Assembly: GCF_004345735.1 (NCBI RefSeq) | Contig: NZ_SLXL01000002.1 | Location: forward strand, 372,001-436,000 | DNA from: Rhodovulum adriaticum | GTDB lineage: Bacteria > Pseudomonadota > Alphaproteobacteria > Rhodobacterales > Rhodobacteraceae | Length of the DNA: 64,000 bases | Direction of reading: 5' to 3' | Part shown: positions 1 through 9,719 of the stretch, in pieces | How the letters are laid out: every line of letters begins with the position of its first letter | Numbering within the stretch: position 1 is the first letter of the stretch | Notes under the pieces: generated by a model | Database searches by the model: none | What the model saw: only the letters and a program-made list of their open reading frames with translations | Told to the model about the DNA's origin: nothing | Translations under genes and position numbers: made by a program

Positions 1-1289
1 ACTACCTGCACCACACCGCCGGCAAGGTCTATCTGGGCGGCCCGATCACCGGCATTCAGCCGCCCACCCATTACGATTTCCGCTCGCGCCGCGACACGCC
101 CAATGAACTGCGCGCCTATTTCCGCAAGCTGGGCTGGCGCCGCATCGTGGCCTTCCAGACCCGCAACCCGCTGCACCGTGCGCACCAGGAACTGACCTTC
201 CGCGCCGCGAAAGAGGCGCAGGCCAACCTGTTGATCCACCCGGTCGTCGGCATGACGAAACCGGGCGACGTGGACCATTTCACCCGCGTGCGCTGCTACG
301 AGGCGGTGCTGGACAAATACCCCCAGTCCACCACCACGATGAGCCTGCTGAACCTGGCCATGCGCATGGCCGGCCCGCGCGAGGCAGTGTGGCACGGCCT
401 GATCCGCCGCAACCACGGCTGCACCCATTTCATCGTCGGCCGCGACCATGCCGGCCCGGGCAAGAACAGCGCGGGCGAGGATTTCTACGGCCCCTATGAC
501 GCGCAGGAACTGTTCCGCCAGCACCAAGACGAAATCGGCCTGGAAATGGTCGACTTCAAGCACATGGTCTACGTGCAGGAACGCGCGCAATACGAACCCG
601 CCGACGAGATCGAAGAGGGCGTGACGGTCCTGAACATCTCGGGCACCGAACTGCGCCGCCGCCTGGCCGAGGGTCTGGAAATCCCCGAATGGTTCTCCTT
701 CCCCGAGGTGGTCAGCGAACTGCGCAAGACCAAGCCGCCGCGCTCGCAGCAGGGCTTCACCGTCTTCTTCACCGGCCTCAGCGGTTCGGGCAAATCCACT
801 ATCGCCAACGCGCTGATGGTCAAGCTGATGGAAATGGGCGGCCGCCCTGTCACGCTGCTGGACGGCGACGTGGTGCGCAAGCACCTGTCCTCGGAACTGG
901 GTTTCTCCAAGGAACACCGCGACATCAACATCCGCCGGATCGGCTATGTCGCCAGTGAGATCACCAAGAACGGCGGCATCGCGATCTGTGCGCCCATCGC
1001 GCCCTACACCGCCACCCGCCGCGCCGTGCGCGAGATGATCGAACAATACGGCGCCTTCTGCGAGGTGCATGTCGCCACGCCCCTTGAGGAATGCGAGCGC
1101 CGCGACCGCAAGGGCCTGTACAAGCTGGCCCGCGAAGGCAAGATCAAAGAGTTCACCGGCATCTCCGACCCCTACGAGGCGCCCGAGACCCCCGAACTAT
1201 GCGTCGACACAACCGGCGTGGACGTGGACAATTGCGCCCACCAGGTGATCCTCAAGCTGGAAAGCATGGGGCTGATCGCGGGCAACTGA
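1..1289 (+). CDS. sat/cysC: Bifunctional sulfate adenylyltransferase / adenylylsulfate kinase (5' end missing)
   Basis: The protein activates sulfate: ATP sulfurylase makes adenylylsulfate (APS) and the APS kinase domain phosphorylates it to PAPS, in the cytoplasm. The reading frame is open from base 3, so the gene starts before the window; about 428 residues are visible. The sulfurylase part shows [10 protein letters not shown] (nucleotide-binding HxxH type) near visible residue 52 and GRDHAGPG near 147. The kinase follows from about residue 250, with the P-loop GLSGSGKS and a complete C-terminus ending in GLIAGN. The fused order sat then cysC is known in alphaproteobacteria. A strong hairpin terminator follows at 1316-1343. 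The function is secure; only the N-terminal part is unseen. Confidence 0.95.
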   Translation, partial: YLHHTAGKVYLGGPITGIQPPTHYDFRSRRDTPNELRAYFRKLGWRRIVAFQTRNPLHRAHQELTFRAAKEAQANLLIHPVVGMTKPGDVDHFTRVRCYEAVLDKYPQSTTTMSLLNLAMRMAGPREAVWHGLIRRNHGCTHFIVGRDHAGPGKNSAGEDFYGPYDAQELFRQHQDEIGLEMVDFKHMVYVQERAQYEPADEIEEGVTVLNISGTELRRRLAEGLEIPEWFSFPEVVSELRKTKPPRSQQGFTVFFTGLSGSGKSTIANALMVKLMEMGGRPVTLLDGDVVRKHLSSELGFSKEHRDINIRRIGYVASEITKNGGIAICAPIAPYTATRRAVREMIEQYGAFCEVHVATPLEECERRDRKGLYKLAREGKIKEFTGISDPYEAPETPELCVDTTGVDVDNCAHQVILKLESMGLIAGN

Positions 1290-1315
1290 GCCACGGCGCG
1301 CATCGCCTGACAACT

Positions 1316-1343
1316 GGCCGCCCGGGGATAACCCCGGGCGGCC
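1316..1343 (+). terminator. Rho-independent-type terminator after sat/cysC
   Basis: A perfect 12-bp GC-rich stem (GGCCGCCCGGGG with CCCCGGGCGGCC) surrounds an ATAA tetraloop and is followed by GTTTCG. It lies 27 bp after the sat/cysC stop and before the start of the next gene at 1365. Confidence 0.8.
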
Positions 1344-1364
1344 GTTTCGTATCGGAGATGCCGG

Positions 1365-2057
1365 ATGCTGGTGGTCTCGCTCACCTCGATCCCGCCCCGC
1401 TTTGCCACGCTCCGCCCGGTGCTGGCCTCGATCCTGAACCAGCGCCCACGGCCCGACCGGGTAATCCTCGCCCTGCCCCGCCAGTACCGCCGCTTTCCCG
1501 GCACGTTCCCCCGACCGGCACTGCCCGACGGGGTGGTCCTGCTCAGGCTGGACACCGATCCCGGCCCCGCGGCCAAGGTGCTGCCCGCCGCCCGTGCCCT
1601 GGCCGGGACGGGCGCAAGGCTGGTCTATTGCGATGACGATTGCCTGTACGGCCCGGGCTGGCTGGCCGCGCTCTGCGCCGCACAGGACGGCCCCGATACC
1701 GTGGTCGCCGCGTCGGGCTTTGCGGTCACGGCGCTGCGCCGCCGCTCCACCCCGGCGGGCGATACCGATATCGCGCAGGGGTTCTCGGGCGTGCTGATCC
1801 GCCCCGACATGATCCCGTCAGACGCGTATGACATCCCGCCCGCGGCCTGGGCCGTCGATGATATCTGGCTGTCGGGCCATTACGCGCGCCAGGACCTGCC
1901 GATCCGCCTAGCACCGGCCGCCCGTGCCGCCTGCACCCCGCTGAACCGCCCCGGCGCCTTGCAGGACGCAAAGATCGACGGCCAGACCCGCGCCGGGGCG
2001 AACGCCGCCTGCGCGGATCTGCTGCACAGCCGCTACGGCCTCTGGCCCCCACGCTGA
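1365..2057 (+). CDS. Glycosyltransferase-like protein (GT-A fold)
   Basis: A 230-residue cytoplasmic protein with no signal peptide. It begins MLVVSLTSIPPRF, has an N-terminal Rossmann-like segment, a CDDDCLYGPGW motif near residues 88-98 that resembles the DxD metal/nucleotide-sugar site of GT-A enzymes, and a later WAVDDIWLSGH segment resembling the downstream acidic motif. These features suggest transfer of a sugar from a nucleotide-sugar donor, but the acceptor cannot be read from the sequence. It stands alone: a terminator precedes it and convergent genes follow, so there is no operon context. The start is the only ATG close after the upstream terminator. The fold assignment is moderate and the substrate is unknown. 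Confidence 0.65.
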   Translation: MLVVSLTSIPPRFATLRPVLASILNQRPRPDRVILALPRQYRRFPGTFPRPALPDGVVLLRLDTDPGPAAKVLPAARALAGTGARLVYCDDDCLYGPGWLAALCAAQDGPDTVVAASGFAVTALRRRSTPAGDTDIAQGFSGVLIRPDMIPSDAYDIPPAAWAVDDIWLSGHYARQDLPIRLAPAARAACTPLNRPGALQDAKIDGQTRAGANAACADLLHSRYGLWPPR

Positions 2058-2059
2058 GG

Positions 2060-2145
2060 GCTGCTTCTTCTTGGCCAAAATACCCCCGCCGGAGGCACGC
2101 GCCCGGCACGGGCGCGTTCGAAAAATCTTTGCCAGGATTTTTCAG
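2060..2145. repeat. Intergenic repeat with two hairpins between convergent genes
   Basis: The spacer carries a Shine-Dalgarno-free block reading CTTCTTCTTGGCC then AATACCCCCGCCGGAGGC, a form I remember as recurring between genes in Rhodobacteraceae genomes. It is followed by a perfect hairpin with an 8-bp stem (CGCGCCCG, loop GCA, CGGGCGCG; 2098-2116) and a second one (GAAAAATC, 8-nt loop, GATTTTTC; 2120-2143). The hairpins sit between the stop of the glycosyltransferase gene and the stop of the DUF1150 gene, so they probably end transcription from both sides. Only one copy is visible in this window, so its repetitive nature rests on memory. Confidence 0.5.
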
Positions 2146-2155
2146 GCTGGCCCGC

Positions 2156-2383
2156 TCAGTGAACGTTCACCGGCGCCAGGTTGTTCTGCCGGGCCACCAC
2201 GAAGGCCAACCGGCGATCGCGCACCAGCGCCAACCGCTCGCCGCTGGCATCGTGCAGGGCGTACAGCTCTTGCATGCCGCCGGCCTGTTCGCGCAATTCG
2301 TCGGGCAGATCGGACACTTTCACTGGGCGGACATAGACGATGCGGTTGTCGCCCTCGGGCAGGAAATCGTATTTCGTGTTCAT
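2156..2383 (-). CDS. DUF1150 family small protein
   Basis: A 75-residue protein beginning MNTKYDFLPEGDNRIVYVR, with the ELREQAGG and LYALHDASGERLA segments typical of DUF1150. Members of this alphaproteobacterial family are usually encoded next to a small heat-shock protein, as here, where hsp20 lies 15 bp upstream on the same strand. The two genes very probably share a transcript. The biochemical role is unknown; the context suggests a part in the heat-shock or chaperone response. No signal peptide or membrane segment is present. Confidence 0.8.
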   Translation of the reverse strand: MNTKYDFLPEGDNRIVYVRPVKVSDLPDELREQAGGMQELYALHDASGERLALVRDRRLAFVVARQNNLAPVNVH

Positions 2384-2398
2384 CGCTCCCCCTATGGC

Positions 2399-2812
2399 TC
2401 AGGTCGTTTCGATACGGATCGTCTGCACCACGCTGTCGGGCTCGGCCCGGGTCAGATCGACATGCAGCAGCCCGTTTTCCATCGTCGCGCCAGCGACCTC
2501 GACGCCGTCGGCCAGCACAAAGCTGCGCTGGAACTGACGCGCGGCGATGCCGCGGTGCAGAAAGACACGGGCGCCGTCCTCGTCGGCCTGGCGGCCGCGG
2601 ATCACCAGTTGCCGATCCTCGACGGTGATCGAGAGGTCGGCCTCGCAAAAGCCCGCAACCGCCAGCGTGATGCGATACCCGCGTTCCGAGGTCTGTTCGA
2701 TATTGTAGGGGGGATAGCCTTCGTTGCCGGACTTGGCGGTCCGTTCCACGAGGCGTTCGAGTTGCTCGAATCCCAGCAGGTAGGGATGCGAACCGAGGGT
2801 CAGTTTCGTCAT
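2399..2812 (-). CDS. Hsp20 family small heat-shock protein
   Basis: A 137-residue ATP-independent holdase chaperone of the alpha-crystallin family that binds unfolding proteins in the cytoplasm. The start MTKLTLGSHPYL was chosen over an ATG 48 bp further upstream because AAGGACTT lies just before it and family members start this way. The segment PPYNIEQ (about residues 33-39) opens the alpha-crystallin domain, and GFCEADLSITVEDRQLVIRG and ENGLLHVDLTR are its core strands. The gene is first in a pair with DUF1150. A RpoH-type promoter lies upstream at 2880-2910. It resembles the IbpA-like class. Confidence 0.92.
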   Translation of the reverse strand: MTKLTLGSHPYLLGFEQLERLVERTAKSGNEGYPPYNIEQTSERGYRITLAVAGFCEADLSITVEDRQLVIRGRQADEDGARVFLHRGIAARQFQRSFVLADGVEVAGATMENGLLHVDLTRAEPDSVVQTIRIETT

Positions 2813-2879
2813 TATGGCAAGTCCTTGAACAAGCGACCTGATGTGTTTGCGGCCCCGCACACGCGGCGGCCATTGGGGG

Positions 2880-2910
2880 AAATATGGGTTCCCGCCGCGC
2901 CCGTCGCAAG
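2880..2910 (-). promoter_or_regulatory. RpoH (sigma-32)-type promoter of hsp20
   Basis: Read on the minus strand, CTTGCG (2905-2910) is followed after 16 nt by CCCATATTT (2880-2888). This resembles the heat-shock consensus CTTGAA with CCCATNT. It lies about 70 bp upstream of the hsp20 start, and rpoH itself is encoded at 56038-56937. The assignment is by eye. Confidence 0.55.
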
Positions 2911-2982
2911 ACCGGCTTCCCGCGGGCGGGGAAAAACGCTATGGTTACGAACCCGTTCAAAGGCTGACTCAAGGCAGGACCG

Positions 2983-3201
2983 ATGAACATCGCCACCGAG
3001 ATGAATTCCGAAGAGATCCTGCGCGCCCGGCTGGAGGTGCTGCGCCACGAGCATCGCGATCTGGACGAGGCCATCCGCGCCCTGCAGGAGCGCAGCACCA
3101 GCGACCAGTTCACCATGATGCGGCTGAAGCGTCAGAAACTGGCGCTGAAGGACCGCATCGCCCTGCTTGAGGACCAGTTGACCCCCGACATCATTGCGTA
3201 A
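2983..3201 (+). CDS. DUF465 (YdcH) family protein
   Basis: A 72-residue, highly charged, almost entirely helical protein. It has the hallmarks of the YdcH/DUF465 family: the EVLRHEHRDLDEAI segment (about residues 18-31) and a C-terminal LKRQKLALKDRIALLED coiled-coil. Function is unknown. It is divergent from hsp20 across a 170-bp spacer and 48 bp upstream of purE, so it may be co-transcribed with the pur genes. It is well supported as a real gene by the family match, despite its size. Confidence 0.85.
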   Translation: MNIATEMNSEEILRARLEVLRHEHRDLDEAIRALQERSTSDQFTMMRLKRQKLALKDRIALLEDQLTPDIIA

Positions 3202-3249
3202 GACCCGCACACGGCTATAGTGCGCGCTCGCAATCCAAGGGGGCGTGGC

Positions 3250-3738
3250 ATGGCAGACGTGAAAGTGGGCATCATCATGGGCAGCCAGTCGGACTGGCCC
3301 ACCATGAAGGAAGCGGCAGACATCCTCGACACGCTTGGCGTGGCCTATGAGGCGCGGATCGTTTCGGCCCACCGCACGCCTGACCGGCTGTGGGAGTATG
3401 GCAAGACGGCGCTTGATCGTGGCCTGCAGGCCATCATCGCAGGCGCAGGCGGCGCGGCGCATCTGCCGGGCATGATGGCGTCTAAAACGCGTGTGCCCGT
3501 GATCGGCGTTCCCGTTCAGACCCGCGCACTGTCGGGCGTGGACAGCCTATATTCCATCGTGCAGATGCCGCGCGGCTTTCCGGTGGCAACCATGGCGATC
3601 GGGGCAGCGGGTGCGGCCAATGCCGGGTTGATGGCCGCGGGCATCCTGGCGCTGAACGATCCTGCCCTTGCCGACCGGCTGGACCGTTGGCGCGCCGATC
3701 TGTCCGCCTCGATCCCGCAGGAGCCGCGTGATGAGTGA
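3250..3738 (+). CDS. purE: N5-carboxyaminoimidazole ribonucleotide mutase PurE
   Basis: Converts N5-CAIR to CAIR in de novo purine synthesis, acting after PurK. The protein is 162 residues, normal for bacterial class I PurE. It carries [13 protein letters not shown] near the N-terminus (substrate phosphate site), the [12 protein letters not shown] motif with the catalytic His, and the Gly/Ala-rich [11 protein letters not shown]. The start MADVKVG was chosen over an upstream ATG at 3220 because it fits the family N-terminus. The stop overlaps the purK start, so the two are translationally coupled. Confidence 0.97.
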   Translation: MADVKVGIIMGSQSDWPTMKEAADILDTLGVAYEARIVSAHRTPDRLWEYGKTALDRGLQAIIAGAGGAAHLPGMMASKTRVPVIGVPVQTRALSGVDSLYSIVQMPRGFPVATMAIGAAGAANAGLMAAGILALNDPALADRLDRWRADLSASIPQEPRDE

Positions 3739-4807
3739 GCCGCTGGCCCAAGGGGCGACCATCGGCATTCTGGGCGGCGGGCAACTGGGCCGGATGCTGT
3801 CGGTCGCGGCCGCGCGCCTGGGATTGCGCTGCCACATCTTTGAGCCGGGCGCAGAACCGCCCGCGGGCCATGTCGCCCACCGCGTGACCACCGCCTCTTA
3901 CGAGGACAGCGCCGCGCTGGCGGCCTTTGCTGCCTCGGTCGATGTCGTCACTTATGAGTTCGAGAACATCCCAACCGCCGCCCTGGACGCGATCGAGGCT
4001 GTGGTGCCCATCCGCCCGAACCGCCGGGCGCTGGCCGTCAGTCAGGACCGCCTGGTCGAAAAGGCATTCCTGTCAGAGCTGGGGCTGAAAACCGCCCCCT
4101 TTGCCGCCGTCGATGACGAGGTCGACCTTGCCGAGGCCTTGGCGGACATCGGCACCCCCGCGATCCTGAAAACCCGCCGCTTCGGCTATGACGGCAAGGG
4201 GCAGGCGCGGATCATGGCGCCCGACGAGGCCCCCGCCGCACTGGCCGCAATGGCAGGCGCCCCGGCGATCCTGGAGGGGTTCGTCGCGTTCACCTCGGAA
4301 ATCTCGGTCATCGCGGCGCGCGGCCTGGGCGGAGAGGTTGCCTGCTTCGACCCCGGCACCAACGTGCACGAGGGCGGTATCCTGCGCACCACCACCGTTC
4401 CCGCCCCGCTGCCCGCCGCGCTGCGGACCGATGCGGTCCTGCTGGCGGGGCGCATCCTGAACGCGCTGGACTATGTCGGCGTGATGGGGGTGGAACTGTT
4501 CGTGACGCCCGGCGGGCTGGTGGTCAACGAGATCGCCCCCCGGGTGCACAATTCGGGCCACTGGACGCAGGATGGCTGCGTGATCGACCAGTTCGAACAG
4601 CACATCCGCGCGGTGGCGGGCTGGCCCCTGGGCGATGGCGCGCGGCATTCCGATATCCGTATGGAAAACCTGATCGGCACCGACATGGACCGCGTGCCCG
4701 AACTGGCCCGCGACCCGGCCGTGGCGCTGCATCTTTACGGCAAGGCAGAGATCAAGCCGGGCCGCAAGATGGGCCACGCGAACCGCCGCCTGGGCCCGGC
4801 GGCGTGA
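3731..4807 (+). CDS. purK: N5-carboxyaminoimidazole ribonucleotide synthase PurK
   Basis: An ATP-grasp ligase that carboxylates AIR with bicarbonate and ATP to give N5-CAIR, the substrate of PurE. It is 358 residues. [12 protein letters not shown] near residue 14 is the N-terminal dinucleotide-like motif, [12 protein letters not shown] is an ATP-grasp lysine/loop segment, and [14 protein letters not shown] is the metal-binding strand near the C-terminus. The ATG at 3731 overlaps the last 8 bp of purE; an upstream in-frame ATG inside purE is not favoured. The last bases overlap the GTG start of the Nudix gene. Confidence 0.96.
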   Translation: MSEPLAQGATIGILGGGQLGRMLSVAAARLGLRCHIFEPGAEPPAGHVAHRVTTASYEDSAALAAFAASVDVVTYEFENIPTAALDAIEAVVPIRPNRRALAVSQDRLVEKAFLSELGLKTAPFAAVDDEVDLAEALADIGTPAILKTRRFGYDGKGQARIMAPDEAPAALAAMAGAPAILEGFVAFTSEISVIAARGLGGEVACFDPGTNVHEGGILRTTTVPAPLPAALRTDAVLLAGRILNALDYVGVMGVELFVTPGGLVVNEIAPRVHNSGHWTQDGCVIDQFEQHIRAVAGWPLGDGARHSDIRMENLIGTDMDRVPELARDPAVALHLYGKAEIKPGRKMGHANRRLGPAA

Positions 4808-5265
4808 CGCCTGCGCTGAACGCGGATCGGCCCCGGCTGGCGGTGCGCGCCCTGATCTTGCAGGAAAACCGCCTGCTGCTGGTCAATGCCTTTCCGGGCG
4901 GAGTCAGCGATCTGTGGTGTGCGCCCGGCGGCGGGGTGGAACCCGGCCGCTCGCTGCCGGAAAACCTGATGCGCGAGGTGCACGAGGAAACCGGCCTGAC
5001 CGTCGATGTCGGCGCCCCCTGCCTGGTGAACGAGTTTCACGACCCCACCCGCCCCTTTCACCAGGTGGATGTCTATTTCCGCTGCACCCTGCGGGCCGGG
5101 CGGCTGGACCCGCACTGGGCAGACCCAGCCGGGGTGGTGACCGAGCGCCGCTTTTTCACCCGCGACCAGATGGCCGCGATCCGGTTCAAGCCCGACAGCC
5201 TGCCCCGCGCCGCCTGGGATGGCGACGCGGTGATCTATGATCCGCTGGAGCCGCTGGTTCGCTGA
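4804..5265 (+). CDS. Nudix hydrolase
   Basis: A 153-residue Nudix-fold pyrophosphohydrolase. The GTG start overlaps the purK stop as GTGA, which fits a three-gene purEK-nudix operon. The Nudix box is seen around residues 41-64, with GGGVEPG followed by REVHEETGL. The catalytic REVHEE helix is intact, but the first glutamate of the GX5EX7REUXEEXGU consensus is Arg (in PGRSLPE). The substrate is not predictable from sequence; nucleotide-derived compounds are typical, and the operon hints at nucleotide metabolism. Confidence 0.88.
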   Translation: MTPALNADRPRLAVRALILQENRLLLVNAFPGGVSDLWCAPGGGVEPGRSLPENLMREVHEETGLTVDVGAPCLVNEFHDPTRPFHQVDVYFRCTLRAGRLDPHWADPAGVVTERRFFTRDQMAAIRFKPDSLPRAAWDGDAVIYDPLEPLVR

Positions 5266-5270
5266 GGGTC

Positions 5271-6395
5271 TCAGCCCACCGCGACAGCGCCCTTGGGCCA
5301 GATCCGCAGGACCAGCGCCCCCGCGCCCGAAATGCTGAGTGCCAGCACGAACAGCCAGCCCAGGAACGGGATGATGCCGATCAGCCCGGCCACCACGGCC
5401 CCCGTGACGGCAGCCAGCGCACGGTCGCCCAGGCTGTCAGGCACGGCACGGCCAAACAATTTCAGCAGGCCCACGCCAAACGCGTAAACAGCAATGATAT
5501 AGCCTGCAGCGCCCAGCAGGAAGGCCGCGGCAGCGGCAGCGGGGGCAACGATCAGGCCGATGACCGTCAGCGCCAGCAGCACCGTCGCCCCGATCAACGA
5601 GGACAGCCCCAGGAAACCAACCCCCATCGCCCGCAGCGTCCGGTCCAGCAGGGTTTCGCGCAGCCGCGCCATCTGCCCCGGCCAGACGCCCGCGATCAGC
5701 GCGGCCAGCGCTGCGGTCAGCACGATCCCGCCCAGCAGGTTGACGATGACCGCACCCCAGACCCCGGGATGCCCCTTGGCCATCGCGCGCGGGCCGTGCT
5801 GCGCCACCTCGCGGGTGATACGCTCCGCCGGGATGACCGAGGCCGGCACCTCGATTGCGTCGGGATCCTTGGCAACCAGGGTCAGCGCGCCGTCGATCCG
5901 CGCCTCGGGGCCAAAGGTCACGCTGCGTGCGGACAACAGGACATCGCCCGCCACCGTCCCCGTAATCTCGACCCGGTCGCCGCCGATCAGGGCGTTGCCC
6001 GCCACCGGCGCGGCCAGGGTCACGTTCGCGCCCCAGACCCGCAGGTCGCCGCCCACGGGTTCGCGCAGATCGACCGAATAGGCGGAAACCGTCGCATCGC
6101 CGTCAATCGCGCCGCGCAACTCCAGGTCCATGCCCGCCGCATAAAGCGCGTCGCCGATCGTGGCCTCCAGCTCGATCCGGCGCCCGGCCAGGTGGGCCGT
6201 CCCCTCAATCGGGGCCTGAACACGGACGGTTTCACCGGCCATGAACAGATCGTCTGCGCCCGCCTGGGCATGGATCGGCGCGGAACCGGCGTGAAAGGCA
6301 TCCAGCCCCAGCCGGAAATCGCCCCCCTCGGGGCGGTCTTCGGCCCCGGCGATCGTCGCCCAGGCCAGCATCGCTATCATCAGGAAAAAGCGCAT
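5271..6395 (-). CDS. Bactofilin-like polymer-forming membrane protein
   Basis: A 374-residue envelope protein of unknown role. The start MRFFLMIAMLAWATIAGA gives a clear signal peptide and follows a strong AAGGAGGG ribosome binding site; a longer frame upstream lacks this. Residues about 40-210 form short repeating beta-helix-like units (GDALYAAGMDLELRGAIDGD, GGDLRVWGANVTL, GNALIGGDRVEI, GDVLLSARSV), like bactofilins or polymer-forming proteins. From about residue 225 there are four to five hydrophobic segments (for example GVGFLGLSSLIGATVLLALT), so the repeat region should face the periplasm. It is convergent with the Nudix gene and downstream of groEL, from which the groEL terminator separates it. 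Confidence 0.7.
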   Translation of the reverse strand: MRFFLMIAMLAWATIAGAEDRPEGGDFRLGLDAFHAGSAPIHAQAGADDLFMAGETVRVQAPIEGTAHLAGRRIELEATIGDALYAAGMDLELRGAIDGDATVSAYSVDLREPVGGDLRVWGANVTLAAPVAGNALIGGDRVEITGTVAGDVLLSARSVTFGPEARIDGALTLVAKDPDAIEVPASVIPAERITREVAQHGPRAMAKGHPGVWGAVIVNLLGGIVLTAALAALIAGVWPGQMARLRETLLDRTLRAMGVGFLGLSSLIGATVLLALTVIGLIVAPAAAAAAFLLGAAGYIIAVYAFGVGLLKLFGRAVPDSLGDRALAAVTGAVVAGLIGIIPFLGWLFVLALSISGAGALVLRIWPKGAVAVG

Positions 6396-6470
6396 CCGCT
6401 TACCCTCCTTTAGGTGGAATCGCCTGAGAGAGTACGCCGGAATCGGGCAAAGGGGCATGACGGAAACAAG

Positions 6471-6496
6471 AAAGGGCCCGCAGATGCGGGCCCTTT
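6471..6496 (-). terminator. Terminator of the groES-groEL operon
   Basis: A perfect palindrome (AAAGGGCCCGCA, loop GA, TGCGGGCCCTTT) lies 24 bp beyond the groEL stop. On the minus strand it is followed by CTTGTTTCC, giving a T-rich tail. It is a classic intrinsic terminator. Confidence 0.88.
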
Positions 6497-6519
6497 CCAA
6501 ATGTCGAACCGGGATCGGC

Positions 6520-8178
<1,659 letters not shown>

Positions 8179-8205
8179 CTAAATCTGGATTATCGGGGGA
8201 CAGGC

Positions 8206-8493
8206 TCAGGAAATGATCCCGAGGATGTCGCTTTCCTTCATGATCAGCAGTTCTTCGCCGTCGATCGTCACCTCGGTGCCCGACCATTTGCCGAAGAGGA
8301 TGCGGTCGCCTTCCTTGACGCCCATCTCGATCAGCTCGCCCGAGTCCTTGCGGGTGCCTTCGCCGCAAGCGATCACTTCGCCCTCGGCCGGTTTTTCCTT
8401 GGCGCTGTCGGGGATGATCAGGCCGCCCTTGGTCTTTTCATCGCTTTCGACACGGCGGACCAGAACCCGGTCGTGGAGAGGTTTGAATGCCAT
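8206..8493 (-). CDS. groS: Co-chaperonin GroES
   Basis: The 95-residue heptameric lid of GroEL. It starts [17 protein letters not shown] and carries the mobile-loop segment [17 protein letters not shown] (about residues 19-35) that contacts GroEL, then [14 protein letters not shown] and the C-terminal ESDILGII. It is first in the groES-groEL operon, with AAGGAGCG upstream of the ATG. Upstream regulatory sites are listed separately. Confidence 0.99.
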   Translation of the reverse strand: MAFKPLHDRVLVRRVESDEKTKGGLIIPDSAKEKPAEGEVIACGEGTRKDSGELIEMGVKEGDRILFGKWSGTEVTIDGEELLIMKESDILGIIS

Positions 8494-8524
8494 CTTTGAA
8501 CGCTCCTTGGTTCAGTGTGAGCTG

Positions 8525-8551
8525 TTGTCACTCGCACTCCGTGAGTGCTAA
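8525..8551 (-). promoter_or_regulatory. CIRCE operator (HrcA site)
   Basis: On the minus strand the sequence reads TTAGCACTC, a 9-nt spacer, then GAGTGACAA. The consensus is TTAGCACTC-N9-GAGTGCTAA, so the first arm is perfect and the second differs at two of nine bases. It lies between the promoter and the groES start, the classical position for HrcA repression. Confidence 0.85.
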
Positions 8552-8558
8552 CGAGCCG

Positions 8559-8587
8559 GAAATATGGAAGCCCGCGATGCCTGTCAA
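8559..8587 (-). promoter_or_regulatory. groES promoter
   Basis: Minus strand: TTGACA (8582-8587), 17-nt spacer, TATTTC (8559-8564). The same stretch also reads CTTGAC then CCATATTT, which resembles a heat-shock promoter, so housekeeping and RpoH promoters may overlap. The CIRCE element starts 7 bp downstream of the -10 box. Confidence 0.65.
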
Positions 8588-8719
8588 GCGAGGGGGGCGC
8601 AAAATTTTTCCCGCCCCGCAGGCGTCATGCAGATGTTGCAAACCGCCCCCGTGACAAGCCATCCCCCCCACCCTATAAGGGCGCCCGACCCTATTTTTCC
8701 TGAACGAACGGACCCTCCC

Positions 8720-9640
8720 ATGACGATCAAGGTTCTCGGCCACAAGGCCCCCGACACCGATTCCACCGGCTCGCCCCTGATCTGGGCGTGGTATCTGACC
8801 GAAGTGAAAGGCACCCCCGCCGAGGCGAAGCTGCTGGGCGAACCCAACACCGAGGCGAAATTCGTGCTGGAACGCTGGGGCTTTGCCCAGCCCGAGATCA
8901 TCGCCGACGTGGCCGAGGATGACGACGTGGTCGTGGTCGACACCAACAACGTCGCCGAACTGCCCGAGCATATCAACGACGCCAATGTCGTGGCCGTGAT
9001 CGACCACCACCTGCTGCAAGGCGGGCTGAAAACCAAGTCGCCGATCGAAATCACCGTGCGTCCCGTGGCCTGCACCGCCACCATCATGCACGACCTGATG
9101 GGCGACGATGCGGCCAAGATGCCCGAAAACATCAAGGGCGCGATGCTGTCGTGCATCCTGTCCGACACGCTGGAATTCCGCTCGCCCACCACGACGGATG
9201 TGGACAAGGCGCTGGCCGAGAAACTGGCCGCCGATCTGGGCATCGCAATCCCCGACTACGCGGCGGAAATGTTCGCTGCCAAATCCGATGTCTCGGCCTT
9301 TTCGGACGCCGAACTGCTGCGCATGGACTCCAAGGAATACGAGGTCGGCGGCAAGAAATTCCGCGTCTCGGTGCTGGAAACCACCGCGCCGGCCGTCGTG
9401 CTGGACCGCAAGGCCAGCCTGATGGACAGCATGACCACCGTCGCCGCCGAGGACGGGGTCGATCAGGTGCTGCTCTTCGTCGTCGATATCCTGAACGAAG
9501 AGGCCACCCTGCTGGTCCCCAATGACCTGACCAAGACGGTGGCCGAGAAAAGCTTTGGCGCCACGGTCGATGGCGACACCGTGGTCCTGCCCGGCGTGAT
9601 GAGCCGCAAGAAACAGATCATCCCCAACCTGCAGGTCTGA
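8720..9640 (+). CDS. ppaC: Manganese-dependent inorganic pyrophosphatase (family II, DHH)
   Basis: Hydrolyses pyrophosphate to phosphate, pulling biosynthetic reactions forward in the cytoplasm. It is 306 residues, the normal family II length. The N-terminal GHKAPDTDS (residues 6-14) and VIDHHLLQGG (DHH motif) supply the metal ligands; the second domain contains VLLFVVDILNEE and the C-terminal MSRKKQIIP with the Arg-Lys-Lys phosphate site. The start is the ATG at 8720, where the protein begins as in family members; an in-frame ATG further upstream overlaps the groES control region. A terminator follows at 9658-9686. Confidence 0.96.
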   Translation: MTIKVLGHKAPDTDSTGSPLIWAWYLTEVKGTPAEAKLLGEPNTEAKFVLERWGFAQPEIIADVAEDDDVVVVDTNNVAELPEHINDANVVAVIDHHLLQGGLKTKSPIEITVRPVACTATIMHDLMGDDAAKMPENIKGAMLSCILSDTLEFRSPTTTDVDKALAEKLAADLGIAIPDYAAEMFAAKSDVSAFSDAELLRMDSKEYEVGGKKFRVSVLETTAPAVVLDRKASLMDSMTTVAAEDGVDQVLLFVVDILNEEATLLVPNDLTKTVAEKSFGATVDGDTVVLPGVMSRKKQIIPNLQV

Positions 9641-9657
9641 ACCAGGCCACCGCTTCC

Positions 9658-9686
9658 AAAGGGGCGCCCCGCGCGGCGCCCCTTTT
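9658..9686 (+). terminator. Terminator after ppaC
   Basis: A stem AAAGGGGCGCC with GGCGCCCCTTTT and a CCGCGC loop ends in TTTTC, 17 bp after the ppaC stop. It has the form of an intrinsic terminator. Confidence 0.85.
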
Positions 9687-9719
9687 CATGTCAGCCCACC
9701 GGACACCGGAACCCGCACC

